In this document: piece after piece, positions 30,310 to 42,440 of the stretch | Position numbering within the stretch: position 1 is the stretch's first letter | How the letters are laid out: each line of letters begins with the position of its first letter | The notes under the pieces: model-generated | The model's input: the letters and a program-made list of their open reading frames with translations, nothing else | Databases searched by the model: none | Told to the model about the DNA's origin: nothing | Made by a program: the position numbers and the translations under genes | Source of the DNA: [Phialemoniopsis] sp. UDSM-2020 | Lineage: Eukaryota > Ascomycota > Sordariomycetes > Thyridiales > Thyridiaceae | Reading direction: 5' to 3' | Assembly (NCBI GenBank): GCA_018873225.1 | Contig: JAEILZ010000008.1 | Coordinates: forward strand, 124,001 to 188,000 | Length of the DNA stretch: 64,000 nt

Positions 30310-32068
30310 TCACTCATCCTTATTCCCACCACCCTCAGCAACCTTCTTTCTCGCCGCCGCCGCCTCCCGTCTCCTCTTCCTCCAAGCCTTGATCTCATTC
30401 AACAGCCCCATGACAAGCGGCACGCCCACGGGGCCCAAGAGAGGCAAGTACACAGCAACCTTGTGCTCGTCCGGGAAGTACAGCTGCGCGACCATGCCCT
30501 TTTCGAAAAACGCCTTCTCGGCCTCGGCCTCGGCGACGCGCGCGTGCGCCAGCCCCGCCGGGTTGCCGAGCGAGTCGCACGCGAGGCGCAGGTGGCGCAT
30601 CGTCGACGAGACGCCGTCGGCGACGCTGTGCGGGATCGAGATGGACGGCAGCGCGAGCGCGAGGCGCGCGAGGCTGCCGAGCGTCGACGAGGCGCGCAGC
30701 AGGAGGTCGGCGGAGCGGATGCGCGAGAGGGTCGAGAGGCGCAGGGGCAGGCTGCCCGACTGCGGGGTGCCGAGCAGCGAGAGCAGGTGCGACGTGAAGG
30801 TGAGGAGGGGCTGCTTGAGCGTCGGGAGGGAGACGTGGGCCTGGTCGGCGGACAGGGGCAGCAGGTAGACTGTGCCCCACTGCGGGATGAGCCACGACTG
30901 CGAGGTGTCGGAGACGGTGTCCGAGGTCAGGTCGGAGCCCTGCTGCGGCGGTAGGCCGATGGTCTGGTTGCCTACAAAGACGACAAAGTTGACGGTCGGC
31001 GCGCCGCCGATGGAGGGCGAAAGCGGCCACTCGGCGGCATTGATAAAGGCGGACAGCTCTTCCTTGCTTAGCATATCGGACTGGACGCCGGGCAAGGCGT
31101 ACAGCTGGACCTGGGTATCAATCGTGAAATTGTGGATGGGTGACAGCACGTCTAGAACGGGCTTCATGTACTCGTTGATGGCGGCCTCGATCTCCCAGCT
31201 GCTCGGGGCAGAGCCGCTCGTGAATAGAGAAAAGGTCAAGTGGTAGGTAGAAGAGTAGCGAAGAGAGCGCGTCGTTCGCTTCGCCAGGGCCTCGGCCACC
31301 TCGGGGGCGAGCGCCGGAGAGCGCTGGTCCGGGTTCATGGCGTTGGCAGAAAGCAAGTAAGAGATGACGGCCTGCTCCTCGGCAAAGGTGGATCGAAGCT
31401 GAGTAGCGATAAAGGTAGCGAGGGATGAGGACGAGGAGGTCGGGGAGGGTATGGCGTTCGGGGGGTAGGTCACGTCGAGGACCGGTAGGTTCGGGTGTAG
31501 AGACGCCGTCGTGGCCTCACCAGCGGCCAGGCGTATCGTTAGGGCGACGCTGTCGGTCTGGAGGGGCTCCGTCGCAGCGGCCTGCGGTGCGAGCTCGAGG
31601 CGCAAGTGGTGGCCGGAGAAGTCGTTGAGGTCGTCGAGAGCATGCTGGGTGAGTCGCAGCAGGTGCTGAGCATCTGATTCTTGCAGAGCTTCGCCTTGTA
31701 TCGCGATGCGCAGAGGAAAGACTGGTCGACACGCCTGCGAAGGAGGAAGGGAAATATGTCAGCTTGGCTTGCCAAGTAAGCCTCATAAATACGGTGATAC
31801 GCACCTTGCCATCAGCCCATTCCAGCATCTCGTCCAGAGGCAGGTCTGCCCTGTATATGGTCGTCGTGTGCCACCATATTGGGAGGCCGAGCAGCAGGAC
31901 AATAAGCCAAAATGCGAGTATCACGTAGGATCGCCTCCTGACATCGACGGGCTTCTCGGGAGGGGGCTGTTTCCTGGCCCCATCTTTGGGTGTCACCTCG
32001 ATGGCGACGGGGCTGGTTGTGTCGGGAGAGACTGCCACTGCGGCATTGTTGCGCAATCGAGCCGACAT
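30310..32068 (-). CDS. GPI17: GPI transamidase subunit PIG-S (Gpi17)
   Basis: ER-membrane subunit of the complex that attaches GPI anchors. Exon 1 is 32068-31805, intron 31804-31735, exon 2 31734-30310, giving 562 aa. A membrane helix (YVILAFWLIVLLLGLPIWW, about residues 47-65) is followed directly by HTTTIYRADLP, a strong PIG-S signature. The large lumenal part contains INEYMKPVLDVLSPIHNF, SQSWLIPQWGTVYLLP and STLSRIRSADLLLRASSTL. A second hydrophobic segment (AVYLPLLGPVGVPLVMGLL) lies near the C-terminus, followed by a basic tail (KAWRKRRREAAAARKK). It is divergent from the FAT1-type gene. Confidence 0.95.
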
Positions 32069-33447
32069 GGTGACATTGAAGCACCAGGTGTCAGTGGCCG
32101 GATCTCGAATTGAAGGGCCGCAGGGGTTTGGCCGCGATGCGATGATACGCGATGTCGCCAGCTCACCACCAAACGAGCGTCACATGGCGATAACGATAAG
32201 GAATCGATGAATACGAGCCCGATTTGGGCCAAGAAATCCATCCCACAGGGGTGCCAAATAGCGGCTCAGCCGCCCGAGCACGCCAAGCAGCGTTGCGCTT
32301 CAGGCGGGATCTCCACTAAATACACTGCTGACAGGCGGAATTGTTGGGCGAATGGGAGCTTTGCAGGATTCAAGGCATCTTGAGTACAAATCCCGACAAG
32401 CTTGGATCATGCTTGATGTTGACTTCGATAGCTCTGTTGCAAGGAGTCAACTGTAATCCACTGTTTGTTACAAGCCCCCGACAATGCATCCGGGAGACCC
32501 GAGATGCCGGAAGTGACACAAAGGGTCCGAGACGATGGCCCGGGTTTGGTGCGACAGCCGGTCCAAGTGCGTGCGCGGGACACGGACAAAGCTGGGTCGG
32601 ACTCGATGCTGACAATGCCATCTACAAATCGACGTGTGACAATAGCTTCATCCCCGAGGTGTGACTCGGTTAGACTGCTGCAGCATATTCACAGTCTTTC
32701 TGGCCACAGCACCAACAAACAATGGCATCCGACCAGACATGTGTAGGCCGGATCGTCGCTGGCGAGGCGGAAATAGCGCGAGAGGATCCCCTGTACCCCA
32801 GCCTGGGCGCTATTGACATATGGCATGACCCCTCAAATTCGTTGGACATGTGCCGAGGCATCTGATAATTTGATACCATCACCAGATGATCCATGACTGC
32901 GTGAAGGGGTAGCAACAAGAGGGAGGGCAGAGCAGCATCCTGCCCAATGCGGTATTTTGCTGTTCTGTCTGTCTGTGATCAGACTTGCTTGCCACCTGTT
33001 TTCTCCTTTGATGCTTCATCATTTTATGATGATGACTAGGGTGAACAGGTCTGGTCCTTCCTTCGTCGTTGCTCTAGTGTAGACCAAAGCGTCGACTCCT
33101 CTGGTCTCCAGCATTGCAGACTGTCGCTCTCAGCTGCTGTTCAGGTCACAGTTGCGCCTCACTTCCCTACTCAACCTGTCAAGAGCTGGCTTTCACCCAG
33201 CACTCACTTTTCACTCACCTCATTATTCCACCCTCAAAGAGGTCTAACCATCTCATCTGGCGCCTTCACTGTGCCTTCCCCTTTGATATTTCCTGCCCTT
33301 TCCTCTTGGCTGACGCCTCCTTTCATGTGAGTAGCACTTACATCACGACCTACCTCGTTTCAATCACCGCCCTGCAGCTGGTCCACTTGCCGTGAGACCC
33401 AGTGACCTCGGAAGGCACAGCCCAGACAGCAAGGAACGGCAGACAAG
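32069..33447. other. Divergent promoter region of GPI17 and FAT1
   Basis: 1.4 kb between two genes facing away from each other. Pyrimidine-rich from about 33160 to 33420, as in leaders of well-expressed fungal genes. No gene recognised. Confidence 0.55.
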
Positions 33448-35472
33448 ATGCCAGGTAAGTTGCTACAATCAACTCACCTGCCACAACTTACACCAACTGA
33501 CGGTCCACAGTCCCCATGGGCGTCGCCCTGCCGGCAGCTGCCGCTGCCCTGGCCTACATCAACGCCCGCGCCGGCGTCTTTTACGACATGCTCATGCTGC
33601 GCTCAGCCCTCCCCTCGGCCATCACCATGGCCGTCCGCGAGAAGCGCGGCCGGTCCAACATGTTCTACGTGCTCGAGGACCACGCCAAGCACCCCGCGAC
33701 CGCGGACCGCACGTTCCTGCTCTTCGAGGACCGCGCCTACACCTACGCCCAGGTCTACGACCGCGCCCTGCGCTATGGCGCCTGGCTCAAGCAGACGCTG
33801 GGCGTCCATAAGGGCCAGATCGTCGCCATGGACTTTATGAACTCGGACACCTACATGTTCATCTGGATGGGCCTGTGGGCGATTGGCGCCAAGCCGGCGT
33901 TTATCAACTACAACCTCAAGGGCCACGCGCTCGTGCACTGTGTGCGCGCCGCGCAGGCGAGCATTATGCTTGTCGATCCGGCTGTCGCGGACAATGTCGA
34001 GGCCGTCAGTGGCGAGCTCGAGGGTATGAACCTCCAGGTCATCACGCCGCAGGTTGAGACGCAAATCATGGCCGGCGAGGCCATTCGGTATCCGGACGAG
34101 ATCCGCCACGAGGATGCCGCGAAGAACAGGGCCATCCTGATCTACACGTCCGGCACGACGGGCCTGCCCAAGGCGGCCGTCATCTCATGGGCCAAGCTCA
34201 TTGTTGCTGGCACCTTTGCCAGACACTGGTCGGGCCTGAAGTCTACCGACGTCTACTACACTGTGAGTTTCAAAGCAGGAAGACTCAAGTTCGCAGAAGT
34301 TGGCCAAGAGTACTGACAGCACATGCCTCGAACCGCAGTGTATGCCAATGTACCACTCCTCCCCGACGCTCATGTGCTTTAGCGCCGTCATGTCCGCGGG
34401 CTGCACCCTAGCCCTGGGCGTCAAGTTCTCCAACCGCACCTTCTGGCCCGACGTCCGCCGCCACGACGCCACCGTCATCCAGTACGTCGGCGAGACCTGC
34501 CGGTACCTGCTCGCCGCCCCGGCGCACCGCGACCCAGCCACGGGCGAGAGCCTCGACAAGTGCCACAAGGTGCGCCTAGCCTTCGGCAACGGCCTGAGAC
34601 CCGACGTCTGGGGCCCCTTCAAGGAGCGCTTCGGCATCGAGACAATCGGCGAGTTCTACGGCGCGACCGAGGGCATGCTGGCCACGTGGAACCTCTCGCG
34701 CAACGACTTTTCGGCGGGCGCCGTCGGCCGGCACGGCTGGCTGTACGACGTCTTCATGGGCCGGGACGTGGCCTACGCGGCGCTGGACGAGACGATGGAG
34801 CAGGCGTGGCGCGACCCGCGCACGGGCTTCTGCCGGCGGGCCAAGGTCGACGAGCCGGGCGAGCTGCTCTTCCGCCTCCCCGAGAACGACATCGAGTCCC
34901 GGTTCCAGGGCTACCTCGGCGACGACGCCGCGACGGCGGCCAAGATCATGCGCGGCGTGTTCCGCAAGACGGACGCGTGGTTCCGCACGGGCGACGTCAT
35001 GCGCACCGACGCGGACGGCCTGCTCTTCTTCCACGACCGCATCGGCGACACGTTCCGGTGGAAGTCGGAGAACGTCTCCACGGCCGAGGTGGCGCAGGGC
35101 ATGGGCGCGCACGAGCTCGTCCTCGAGGCCAACGTGTACGGCGTCGCTGTGACGAACCACGACGGCAGGGCGGGTTGCGTCGCGATGGCGTTGAAGGATG
35201 GTCAGCAGCCGGACGAGGCGAGCCTCGCGAGCCTGGCGGGCCACGCGCAGGCTGTCCTGCCGCGGTACGCGGTGCCGCTGTTCCTGCGGTTCGTGGCGCC
35301 GGGCGCGCACACGACGGGCACGAATAAGCAGCAGAAGCACGTGCTGCGGGAGGAAGGGGTCGATCCGGACAGGACGGGAGGCGACCGGGTGTTTTGGCTC
35401 CGGGGCGGGCGGTACGTGCCGTTTGGCCGGGCGGAGTGGGCGGAGCTGCAGGGCGGACGGGTCAAGCTTTAA
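33448..35472 (+). CDS. FAT1: Fatty acid transporter / very-long-chain acyl-CoA synthetase
   Basis: FATP/VLACS family: imports and activates long and very-long-chain fatty acids with ATP and CoA. Exon 1 is 33448-33454 (only ATGCCAG), intron 33455-33510, exon 2 33511-34262, exon 3 34339-35472, giving 630 aa. The AMP-binding motif IYTSGTTGLPKAA lies at about residue 212. MPMYHSSPTLMCF, GNGLRPDVW and EFYGATEG follow. RTGDVMRTDADG and the FATP signature FHDRIGDTFRWKSENVST mark the C-terminal half. The N-terminal Ala/Leu-rich stretch may be membrane-associated. It could supply acyl-CoA to the ceramide synthase, though the two genes are 31 kb apart and that is only pathway logic. Confidence 0.95.
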
Positions 35473-36029
35473 TGAGCTGTTGTTCTGATGGCTGAGATGG
35501 GGGAGATGTGACATGGGACAGGAAAGAGGGAGAGGGAACCGGCATATGGCATGCCGGATAGGCTGCTGTGTGGGATGATGTTCAGAGAAACAAAAGTAAT
35601 ACGAGTGACAAGGGAGACCTCACTCGAAGGAATAGAGCCAATACAGGAGGCATTGATCATCCACAGAGGTCAGGTCTGGTTACCCAGGCCTAACTATAGC
35701 CTATAATAGCAAACAACACATTTCAACTTTGCCCTGTGTCCCCCCTCGGGCCGATATTCTGCTCTTCTGTTCTCTTCGCAATGACTCTTATTAGTGACTC
35801 TTCGCCGTTGCAAGAGTGACCTGCAATCAGGCGCTAAATTGGTGCTGGAACAAGGTACAGGCTAAAAGACGGGACTTTCCTTCAGCGTCACGTGGTGGAT
35901 TTTTGCCATGAAAATCATATCATTTCCACCCTTCAAATGCCCCTCCATTGCCCCTCCACCTGCCTGTCCATTGGACTTTTTTGTCACAACGAAACCCTTT
36001 CAATCACCCTCCGCAAACGCAACGCAAAC
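35473..36029 (+). other. Intergenic region upstream of aspartyl-tRNA synthetase
   Basis: 3' flank of the FAT1-type gene and promoter of the synthetase. No gene recognised. Confidence 0.5.
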
Positions 36030-37852
36030 ATGGCAGAGTCGAACCCCCCTCCTCCTCCCGCGGAAGCCGACGCCGGCGCCGCTCCCCAGTCCAAGAAGGG
36101 CGCCAAGAAGGCCGAGGCCAAGGCCAAGAAGGAGGCCCTCAAGGCCCAGCGCGCCGCCGAGCTCGCCGCCGCCACGGCCGCCGCCGCTGCCGCCAGCCTC
36201 GAGGACGATGCTTCCAAGGACAGCTACGGCCTGCGCCAGACCGAGGCCCCGACTTTCAGCCCCGATGCCGAGGAGGTCGAGATCAGCGAGCTCAACGCCT
36301 CGCACAAGGACAAGACGGTCGTCGTGCGCGCGTGGCTGCAGAACAGCCGCTCGCAGAGCGCAAAGATGGGCTTCGTCGAGCTGCGCAAGGGCGGCAACTG
36401 GGACATCCAGGGCGTCATCGTCGCGTCGGACAACGAGCCCGTCATCAGCCGGCGCATGGTGAAATGGGTGACCAACAGCATCAGCCCGGAGAGCTACGTC
36501 GTGGTCGAGGGCAAGGTCAAGGAGCCGCTCGAGCCCGTCAAGAGCTGCAGGGTCTCCGGGCTCGAGCTCCACATCACAAAGTGCTACGTGCTCGCGCCGG
36601 CCCCCGCCATGCTCGGCATGACCATGGGCACCGCGAGCCTGCCCATTGTCAACTTTAGCGACGACAGCGCCGCCCAGGCTGCCGACGCCGAGAAGGCTGC
36701 CCAGGCCGCTGCTACCAACGAGATCACGACGCCCGCCGCGAGCATGCTCACCCACCTCGACAACATTGCCATGCACAAGCGCGCCCCCGTCCAGCAGGCC
36801 ATTGCCGATATCCGCATCCAAGTCAAGAGGCTGTTCCGTTCATACCTCGAGGAGCGTCACTTCAAGGAGTTCGAGCCCCCATGCCTCATCGGTGCCGCCT
36901 CCGAGGGTGGTGGTAACGTTTTCCGACTTCCCTACTTTGGCGAGGAGGCTTTCCTGGCCCAGTCGCCCCAGTTCTACAAGCAGTTTGAGATTGCAGGAGG
37001 CAGGGAGCGTGTGTTCAGTATAGGCCCCGTTTTCCGGGCGGAGAACTCCAACACGCCCAGGCACATGACGGAGTTTACAGGTCTCGATCTGGAGATGGAG
37101 ATCAAGAAGGATTACACTGAAGTCCGCGACACGCTACAGGGCGTCCTCCTGCACATCTTCCGGGAACTCGAGAGTAAGTCCACACCAACCAATTGTCTTT
37201 CCAACACGACTCCTTCTTCTTTGGGTGTGTTCTAATCATTGTGTGCCATATTACAGAGCGATGCAAGGCCGAAATCGAGATTGTCCGATCCGTATACCCC
37301 TCAGAACCTTTCCTCCTCCCCGAGCCCGGCAAGGAGGTCTGCCTCACCTTTGCCGAGGCGCAAAAGCTCCTGCGTGAGGAGGGCCCTGCCGAGTTTGCCA
37401 ATGTGCGAGACGACGAGGATATGAGCACACCGCAAGAGAAGGCTGTTGGCGAGGTCGTCCGCAAGAAGTACAACACCGACTTTTATATCATTGACAAATT
37501 CCCCGAGACGGCGCGGCCGTTCTACGCCAAGCTCGACGAGTCTGGCGCCACTGTCGGCGACGGTGTTCGCGTCACAAAGGCCTATGACATGTTCCTAAGA
37601 GGGCAGGAGGTGCTCTCCGGTGGCCAGCGAATCAACGACCCGGTCGAGCTCGAGGAGCGCATCAAGGCGAAGGGCGTGGACCCCAAGAGCGGAGGAATCA
37701 AGGAGTACCTGTCGGTGTTCCAGCAGGTCGGTGTGCCGCCGCACGGCGGAGGTGGTATCGGTCTCGACCGCGTGGTGGCCTGGTTCCTGGCGCTGCCGAG
37801 TGTGCACCTCGCGGCGTATTATCCTCGCACGCCCAAGAGACTGGCGCCTTGA
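36030..37852 (+). CDS. DPS1: Aspartyl-tRNA synthetase, cytosolic
   Basis: Class IIb synthetase charging tRNA-Asp. Exon 1 is 36030-37173, intron 37174-37256, exon 2 37257-37852, giving 579 aa. A Lys/Ala-rich N-terminal extension (KKGAKKAEAKAKKEALKAQR), typical of eukaryotic forms, precedes the OB-fold anticodon domain (KTVVVRAWLQNSRSQSAKMGF). The catalytic core has LAQSPQFYKQ, motif 2 FRAENSNTPRHMTEF from about residue 335, and motif 3 GGGIGLDRVVAWFLAL near the end. The product ends YYPRTPKRLAP, the usual eukaryotic end. The codon choice is strongly GC-ending, as in highly expressed genes. Confidence 0.97.
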
Positions 37853-39464
37853 GGTCTTTGAGGAATGGAAGCAGAAAATTGCACGTCTGTAGAGTGAGCT
37901 TACCTTCTTGCGTGTATCTAGATAGAGAGAGGATTAAAATGGACCAAAATTGGCGTTTTGTAGATTGCTGCAAGGGAAGAAACAACTGGACACGTCTCGG
38001 GCGTGCTTTTCTGATGAATGTGGTGATGAATGTCTGGTGGTGATGTTGGGGCCACGGCTGTCAAATCTGCATGACCCACACTCAACTCTGGGTCGCGCTA
38101 TGGCGGACCATAGAATGAGCCAATTGGTAGAGACCGACAGGACTTGTCAATTTCAGCAGAAACTATTAGGTCCATGGTTGAATGGAAGACGATGCTGCAT
38201 ATTGGGCAAGTTCGCTTACTTGATCACAAGATGGATGGGAGCGGATCAGGTATATCACGCTTGTAATAATCTCACCAGCGCTTGTGTCCTCTTGACTTGA
38301 TACTAATTAAATTGCCCACGATTGCATCGCATCGCATCGCAGTGCAGGAACCCACGGCTCGCTGTGCTGACATGCAGCAATCGCGGGTGTACCTACATCT
38401 GTACTTATAAATGAACGACATCGCCGGATGGAGGATTCTCGGGGGCGGGGATCAATGCTGTGGTGGTCGCCGGGGACAATCCCGCGTTCCTCTCTCTCCG
38501 GTCCATCAGTCCCCGAACCCCAAGTCACCATTTGCTTCATTCAATGACTCCTCGGCGATACCTCTTTCGGGTCCACGACAACCTGGAAGCTAGCACTTAC
38601 ATAAAAATTGGTCGCCCTTGACGACACCAGCAGAAGAAATGACAGCATCGGTGGTCCCCGCCAGCCCGGGACGAATCAAAGGGCCGGGCGATCGCGCAAT
38701 TGGGCGCGATGCCCTTCTTGTCGCTAGTGAGGGGTAGCTTTCTTGGGGGCGATCCTTAGTGGGAGACAGCTTCTTGAGGGGTCTCTTTTTATATTTCCCC
38801 GCCAGAATCGATAAGACGCCAGTGATGCGCGACACTGGCGCTGGTGATGGCGCAAGAGGAAGAGGACAGAAGATGCCAAGCTGCTGTGCAAGCAGTAAGC
38901 ACGGCGGCTCGGCGGCTTGTTCTCTGAAGGATCTCGTCATTCTATGTGTATCTTGTGCTCGGAGTGGCTGCTCTGTTGATGGATGTAGATGTAGCCGTGG
39001 GGAACCAGAAAGTGAAAGAAGCTTCCCAGATCAACAACGCCGCGCCCATGGTTCAATCGATATTACGCAAATCCCGTAAAGTAGTGTAGAGGGACGATGT
39101 GGTACCGGGCAACGCCACCGTGTGAATGTCTGGGAGTTCAAAGAGGTACATCGATGATGCTCTTCTGGGTCCCCCAAGTTCCCTACTTTTGGGGACGAAA
39201 TGTATGGTAGCTCGTCCGGGTATCGGTGTCACTCAATCACGCCATAGCTCTCTCGCCCTCACTCACCACCCCTCCTCAACCAAAGGAGCCAGGACACATG
39301 CCGTGGTTGTCTTATAAATCTTGCGCCGGCTGCCACATGAAGAGACGTGTCTAGACTTTTTTCTTTCTCTCCTCTTCATATTCTCCGTTCCCCAAGATAC
39401 CCCCAATTTGCTTTCCTAGAAGACCAAATCAACACACATCACCAGTCCAGACCTACCTTTCACA
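37853..39464. other. 1.6-kb intergenic region before the peroxiredoxin gene
   Basis: Contains a short GCATC repeat at about 38324-38341 and, close to the peroxiredoxin gene, a TATAAAT element. No protein or RNA gene recognised. Confidence 0.5.
39313..39319 (+). promoter_or_regulatory. TATA element of the peroxiredoxin gene
   Basis: TATAAAT is 146 bp upstream of the start codon and is followed by a C/T-rich stretch and an A/C-rich leader, the usual order in fungal promoters. Confidence 0.55.
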
Positions 39465-40292
39465 ATGTCTACTGACGAGAGACCCGCTCCGTAAGTCTTA
39501 CCTCGCCCTCTTCTCCTCGCTGTTCCTCTCGCGCCGAGCTCGAACGAGCGATGCCGGAGGAGCTTATGTGCGCGGAGACATGTGAAGAGACAGAAGAAGC
39601 ACCAGTGCTAACAGAGTCAAACCAACAGCCTCCGCCTGGGCACCATCGCCCCCAACTTCAAGGCCGAGACGACCAAGGGCCCGATCGACTTCCACGAGTT
39701 CATCGGCGACAACTGGGTCATCCTCTTCTCCCACCCGGAGGACTTCACGCCCGTCTGCACCACCGAGCTCGGCGAGATGGCCCGCCTCGAGCCCGAGTTC
39801 AGCAAGCGGGGAGTCAAGCTCATCGGCCTGTCGGCCAACACCATCAACTCCCACGACGGCTGGCTCAAGGACATCGAGGACGTGACGACCTACCTGCCCA
39901 ACTTCCCCATCATCGGCGACAAGGAGCGCAAGGTCGCCTACCTGTACGACATGCTCGACTACCAGGACACGACCAACGTCGACTCCAAGGGCATCGCGTT
40001 TACGATCCGCTCCGTCTTCTTCATCGACCCCAAGAAGACGATCCGCACCATCCTGAGCTACCCGGCGTCCACGGGCCGCAACTCGGCCGAGATCTTGCGC
40101 GTCATCCAGTCCCTGCAGACGGGCGACAAGTACAAGGTCACGACGCCCATCAACTGGCAGCCGGGTGAGGACGTCATCGTGCACCCGAGCGTCAAGACCG
40201 AGGACGCGAAGCAGATCTGGCCCGAGGTCAAGATTGTCAAGCCGTACCTGCGCTTCACGCCGCTGTCCAAGGACAAGGTCGACGCTGCTTAG
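39465..40292 (+). CDS. PRX1: 1-Cys peroxiredoxin (Prx6/Prx1 type)
   Basis: Thiol peroxidase reducing H2O2 and organic peroxides. Exon 1 is 39465-39490, a 138-nt intron is 39491-39628 (GTAAGT, branch GCTAAC, ACAG), and exon 2 is 39629-40292, giving 229 aa. The peroxidatic cysteine is C52 in HPEDFTPVCTTE. It is the only Cys in the protein, so this is a true 1-Cys enzyme. The dimer/C-terminal domain contains SVFFIDPKKTIRTILSYPAS, GRNSAEILRVI and PINWQPGEDVIV, all Prx6-class. There is no mitochondrial presequence before the fold begins (LRLGTIAPNF), so the cytosol is likely, unlike yeast Prx1p. Confidence 0.96.
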
Positions 40293-42440
40293 ATGTGATG
40301 TGTCGGGAATTGTCTGATCGGTAGCTGGAAAAGCCCTTGTGAATCTCCGGGCGGGTTAATGATGCAAATGATAAAAAAAAAAATAAGAATAATCTCAACA
40401 TTTCTCCAAATCTGCATGTGTCGTCTGCATGTATGTATGTACATGCACCGGCCTTCGGCTCCGACGGACGAGGATCTATGTCAAATGTGCCAGCATGAGA
40501 TCCCTGCCTCATACCCACGAGGGTGTTGTGCTGATCTCGCTCCGGTCAGGCCACATTCAGGCCCTCCTTGTCCGACCCCCTCCAGGGCATCCCGAAGCGT
40601 CGGAGCAGTTGCCCCAATGTAGAAATTCGGTGCTGACCAAGACGAATACTGTACGGAAAATCGTGCATCATGTCTTCATCAAGCTTGTGCACAGTCGTGA
40701 TAGTAAAATTGGCAAGAGAGTGAGATCTTGACAATTATGCAATGCGAAGAGCTGGTTGGTCAAGTTCACCTCACCTCAGCAGTGTTCACTTGCTGGCCCC
40801 CAAACCTCAAGTTCCCGACAAGGCAGCAGGGGAGAGGGGGGAGACACGAGGCGATCCCAGTAACCAGCGTGCCGGGCCAGGGGTTTTCAGGGGTTCGCAC
40901 TGCTGTCGAGTGGGTGCCTGGCATTGAGGTATTTGTTTCTCTTGAGAAACAATTACACACATCTCCGTTTCTCGTGCAATATCACCAATATTATGTGATG
41001 CTTCTCGTTCACTCTTCCGTAATCACTTGAGTAAGTATTTAGCAACACAAAATTAATGACGCAACTGGGGGTCCCTTCCCATCTCCCCTCCCAGCCTCTT
41101 AACGTGCTGTTCTAAGCCAGTGCCCTCACCAAAACGGCCCCTGGACGGCCAGTTACCCTCCAGCAGGGCTGTCTAGCGGGAGCGGAACGAGTCAGCCTAG
41201 CTGCCGCCGCTTAGCGGGGACCTGCCCTGGAGCGCTGGGGGGCATGGGGGGTTAAGTCTCAGGGGACGGCCCTGCTGTTGGGACTTCTAGCGGCGGACAG
41301 ACGCTTCTACGATCCCAGACCTGAAACGGCGCCAAGCGGCGGCCCAAAACAGCAATGATCCGGTCAATCCCACAGACTGAGATGAGGGTATTTTCACAGC
41401 GACAGTGACAGTGATGGCTGGCGAGATGAGATGACGATGTATGATTGTTGCTCTCAAGCAAACTTGCCTTACGGACTAGTCTAACCAGACCCGGGCTCCG
41501 AGCCCGAGATGGGAGACCATGGTTTGTGGTGGGATGGTTCGCGGAAAGGTGCTGAATCTTGAAAAGCTAATGAGATGCCCGGGGTATCTTGGTACAAGTA
41601 ATGGAGTCCTGCCTCGGTCGGGAAGTCAGGCAATGATCTTCTGATGGCAGCCTTGTGTCTGACGAGAGAAACGAGAGAACAAGCTCAAGCTCGCTGTACA
41701 AACTAGAAGGAATGGCAGTTGCACGGTCGCACAACCGAGTGCCGGCAGCGAGATCTCCACGTGGTTTCACCTGGGACGGACTCGGCCGTGCAGAAAGGAA
41801 GACAGGCACGCATGCATGGTCAGTCGAGTCGAGTCGAGTACTCTGCAGAGGTGGGAATTTGAGATAGGTACAGTAGTCATGTCGCTCCCGTTGGTTGTTG
41901 AATCAAAACTGCTGTTCCCGGGCCGCACGTCAAGCTTAGGTTATGCACATATGCCATCTGCCCACCCGTTGCAGGTCGTCTTTGGTTTCTGATTGCTCAA
42001 TTGGGCTGCAGGTCCTGCCTCAGGGTTCCCGATCCGGCCACAGGATTTGTGGGCGTTTGGACCAACCCGAGCGGCTAAGAGAAGAAGAGATGCACTTTCT
42101 TTGTTCCTGTCTCGACAAGCAAGCAGCAGCAGGAGCAGCACACTTATCATGCCGTGCCGTACCGTCCCCCCTCGAGTCTGCAAGAGAAGAGAGACGAGAT
42201 CAATCCCATCCCACAGTAGACATGCTTACTTGTGATGATGTTGGACGCATGGGGCACCCCTGAGCCAAAGCTTCTCCTTTTTCTCTCATCATACCTAACC
42301 CCCTGTCCCCTTTCCAGGGTTCACAAAAAGAATACCTAATAATTCTTTGTCTCTTCTTTTTATGTCTCTTCCCCTCCACTCCCCGGGACGAGTAAACCAA
42401 CGAGCCAGGCCAACACCCCCACTAAAAAGAAAATCAAATA
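40293..42440. other. 2.1-kb gene-free region after the peroxiredoxin gene
   Basis: Contains an A9-10 run near 40374-40383 and a GTCGA repeat near 41820-41840. No gene, tRNA or transposon remnant was recognised on either strand. Confidence 0.5.

Noticed and set aside
34576..35514. 312-codon antisense frame over the FAT1-type gene, and similar ones at 36000-36821 and 55019-55897
   Set aside because: All mirror third-position GC of well-supported genes and show Arg/His/Leu-rich low-information sequence.
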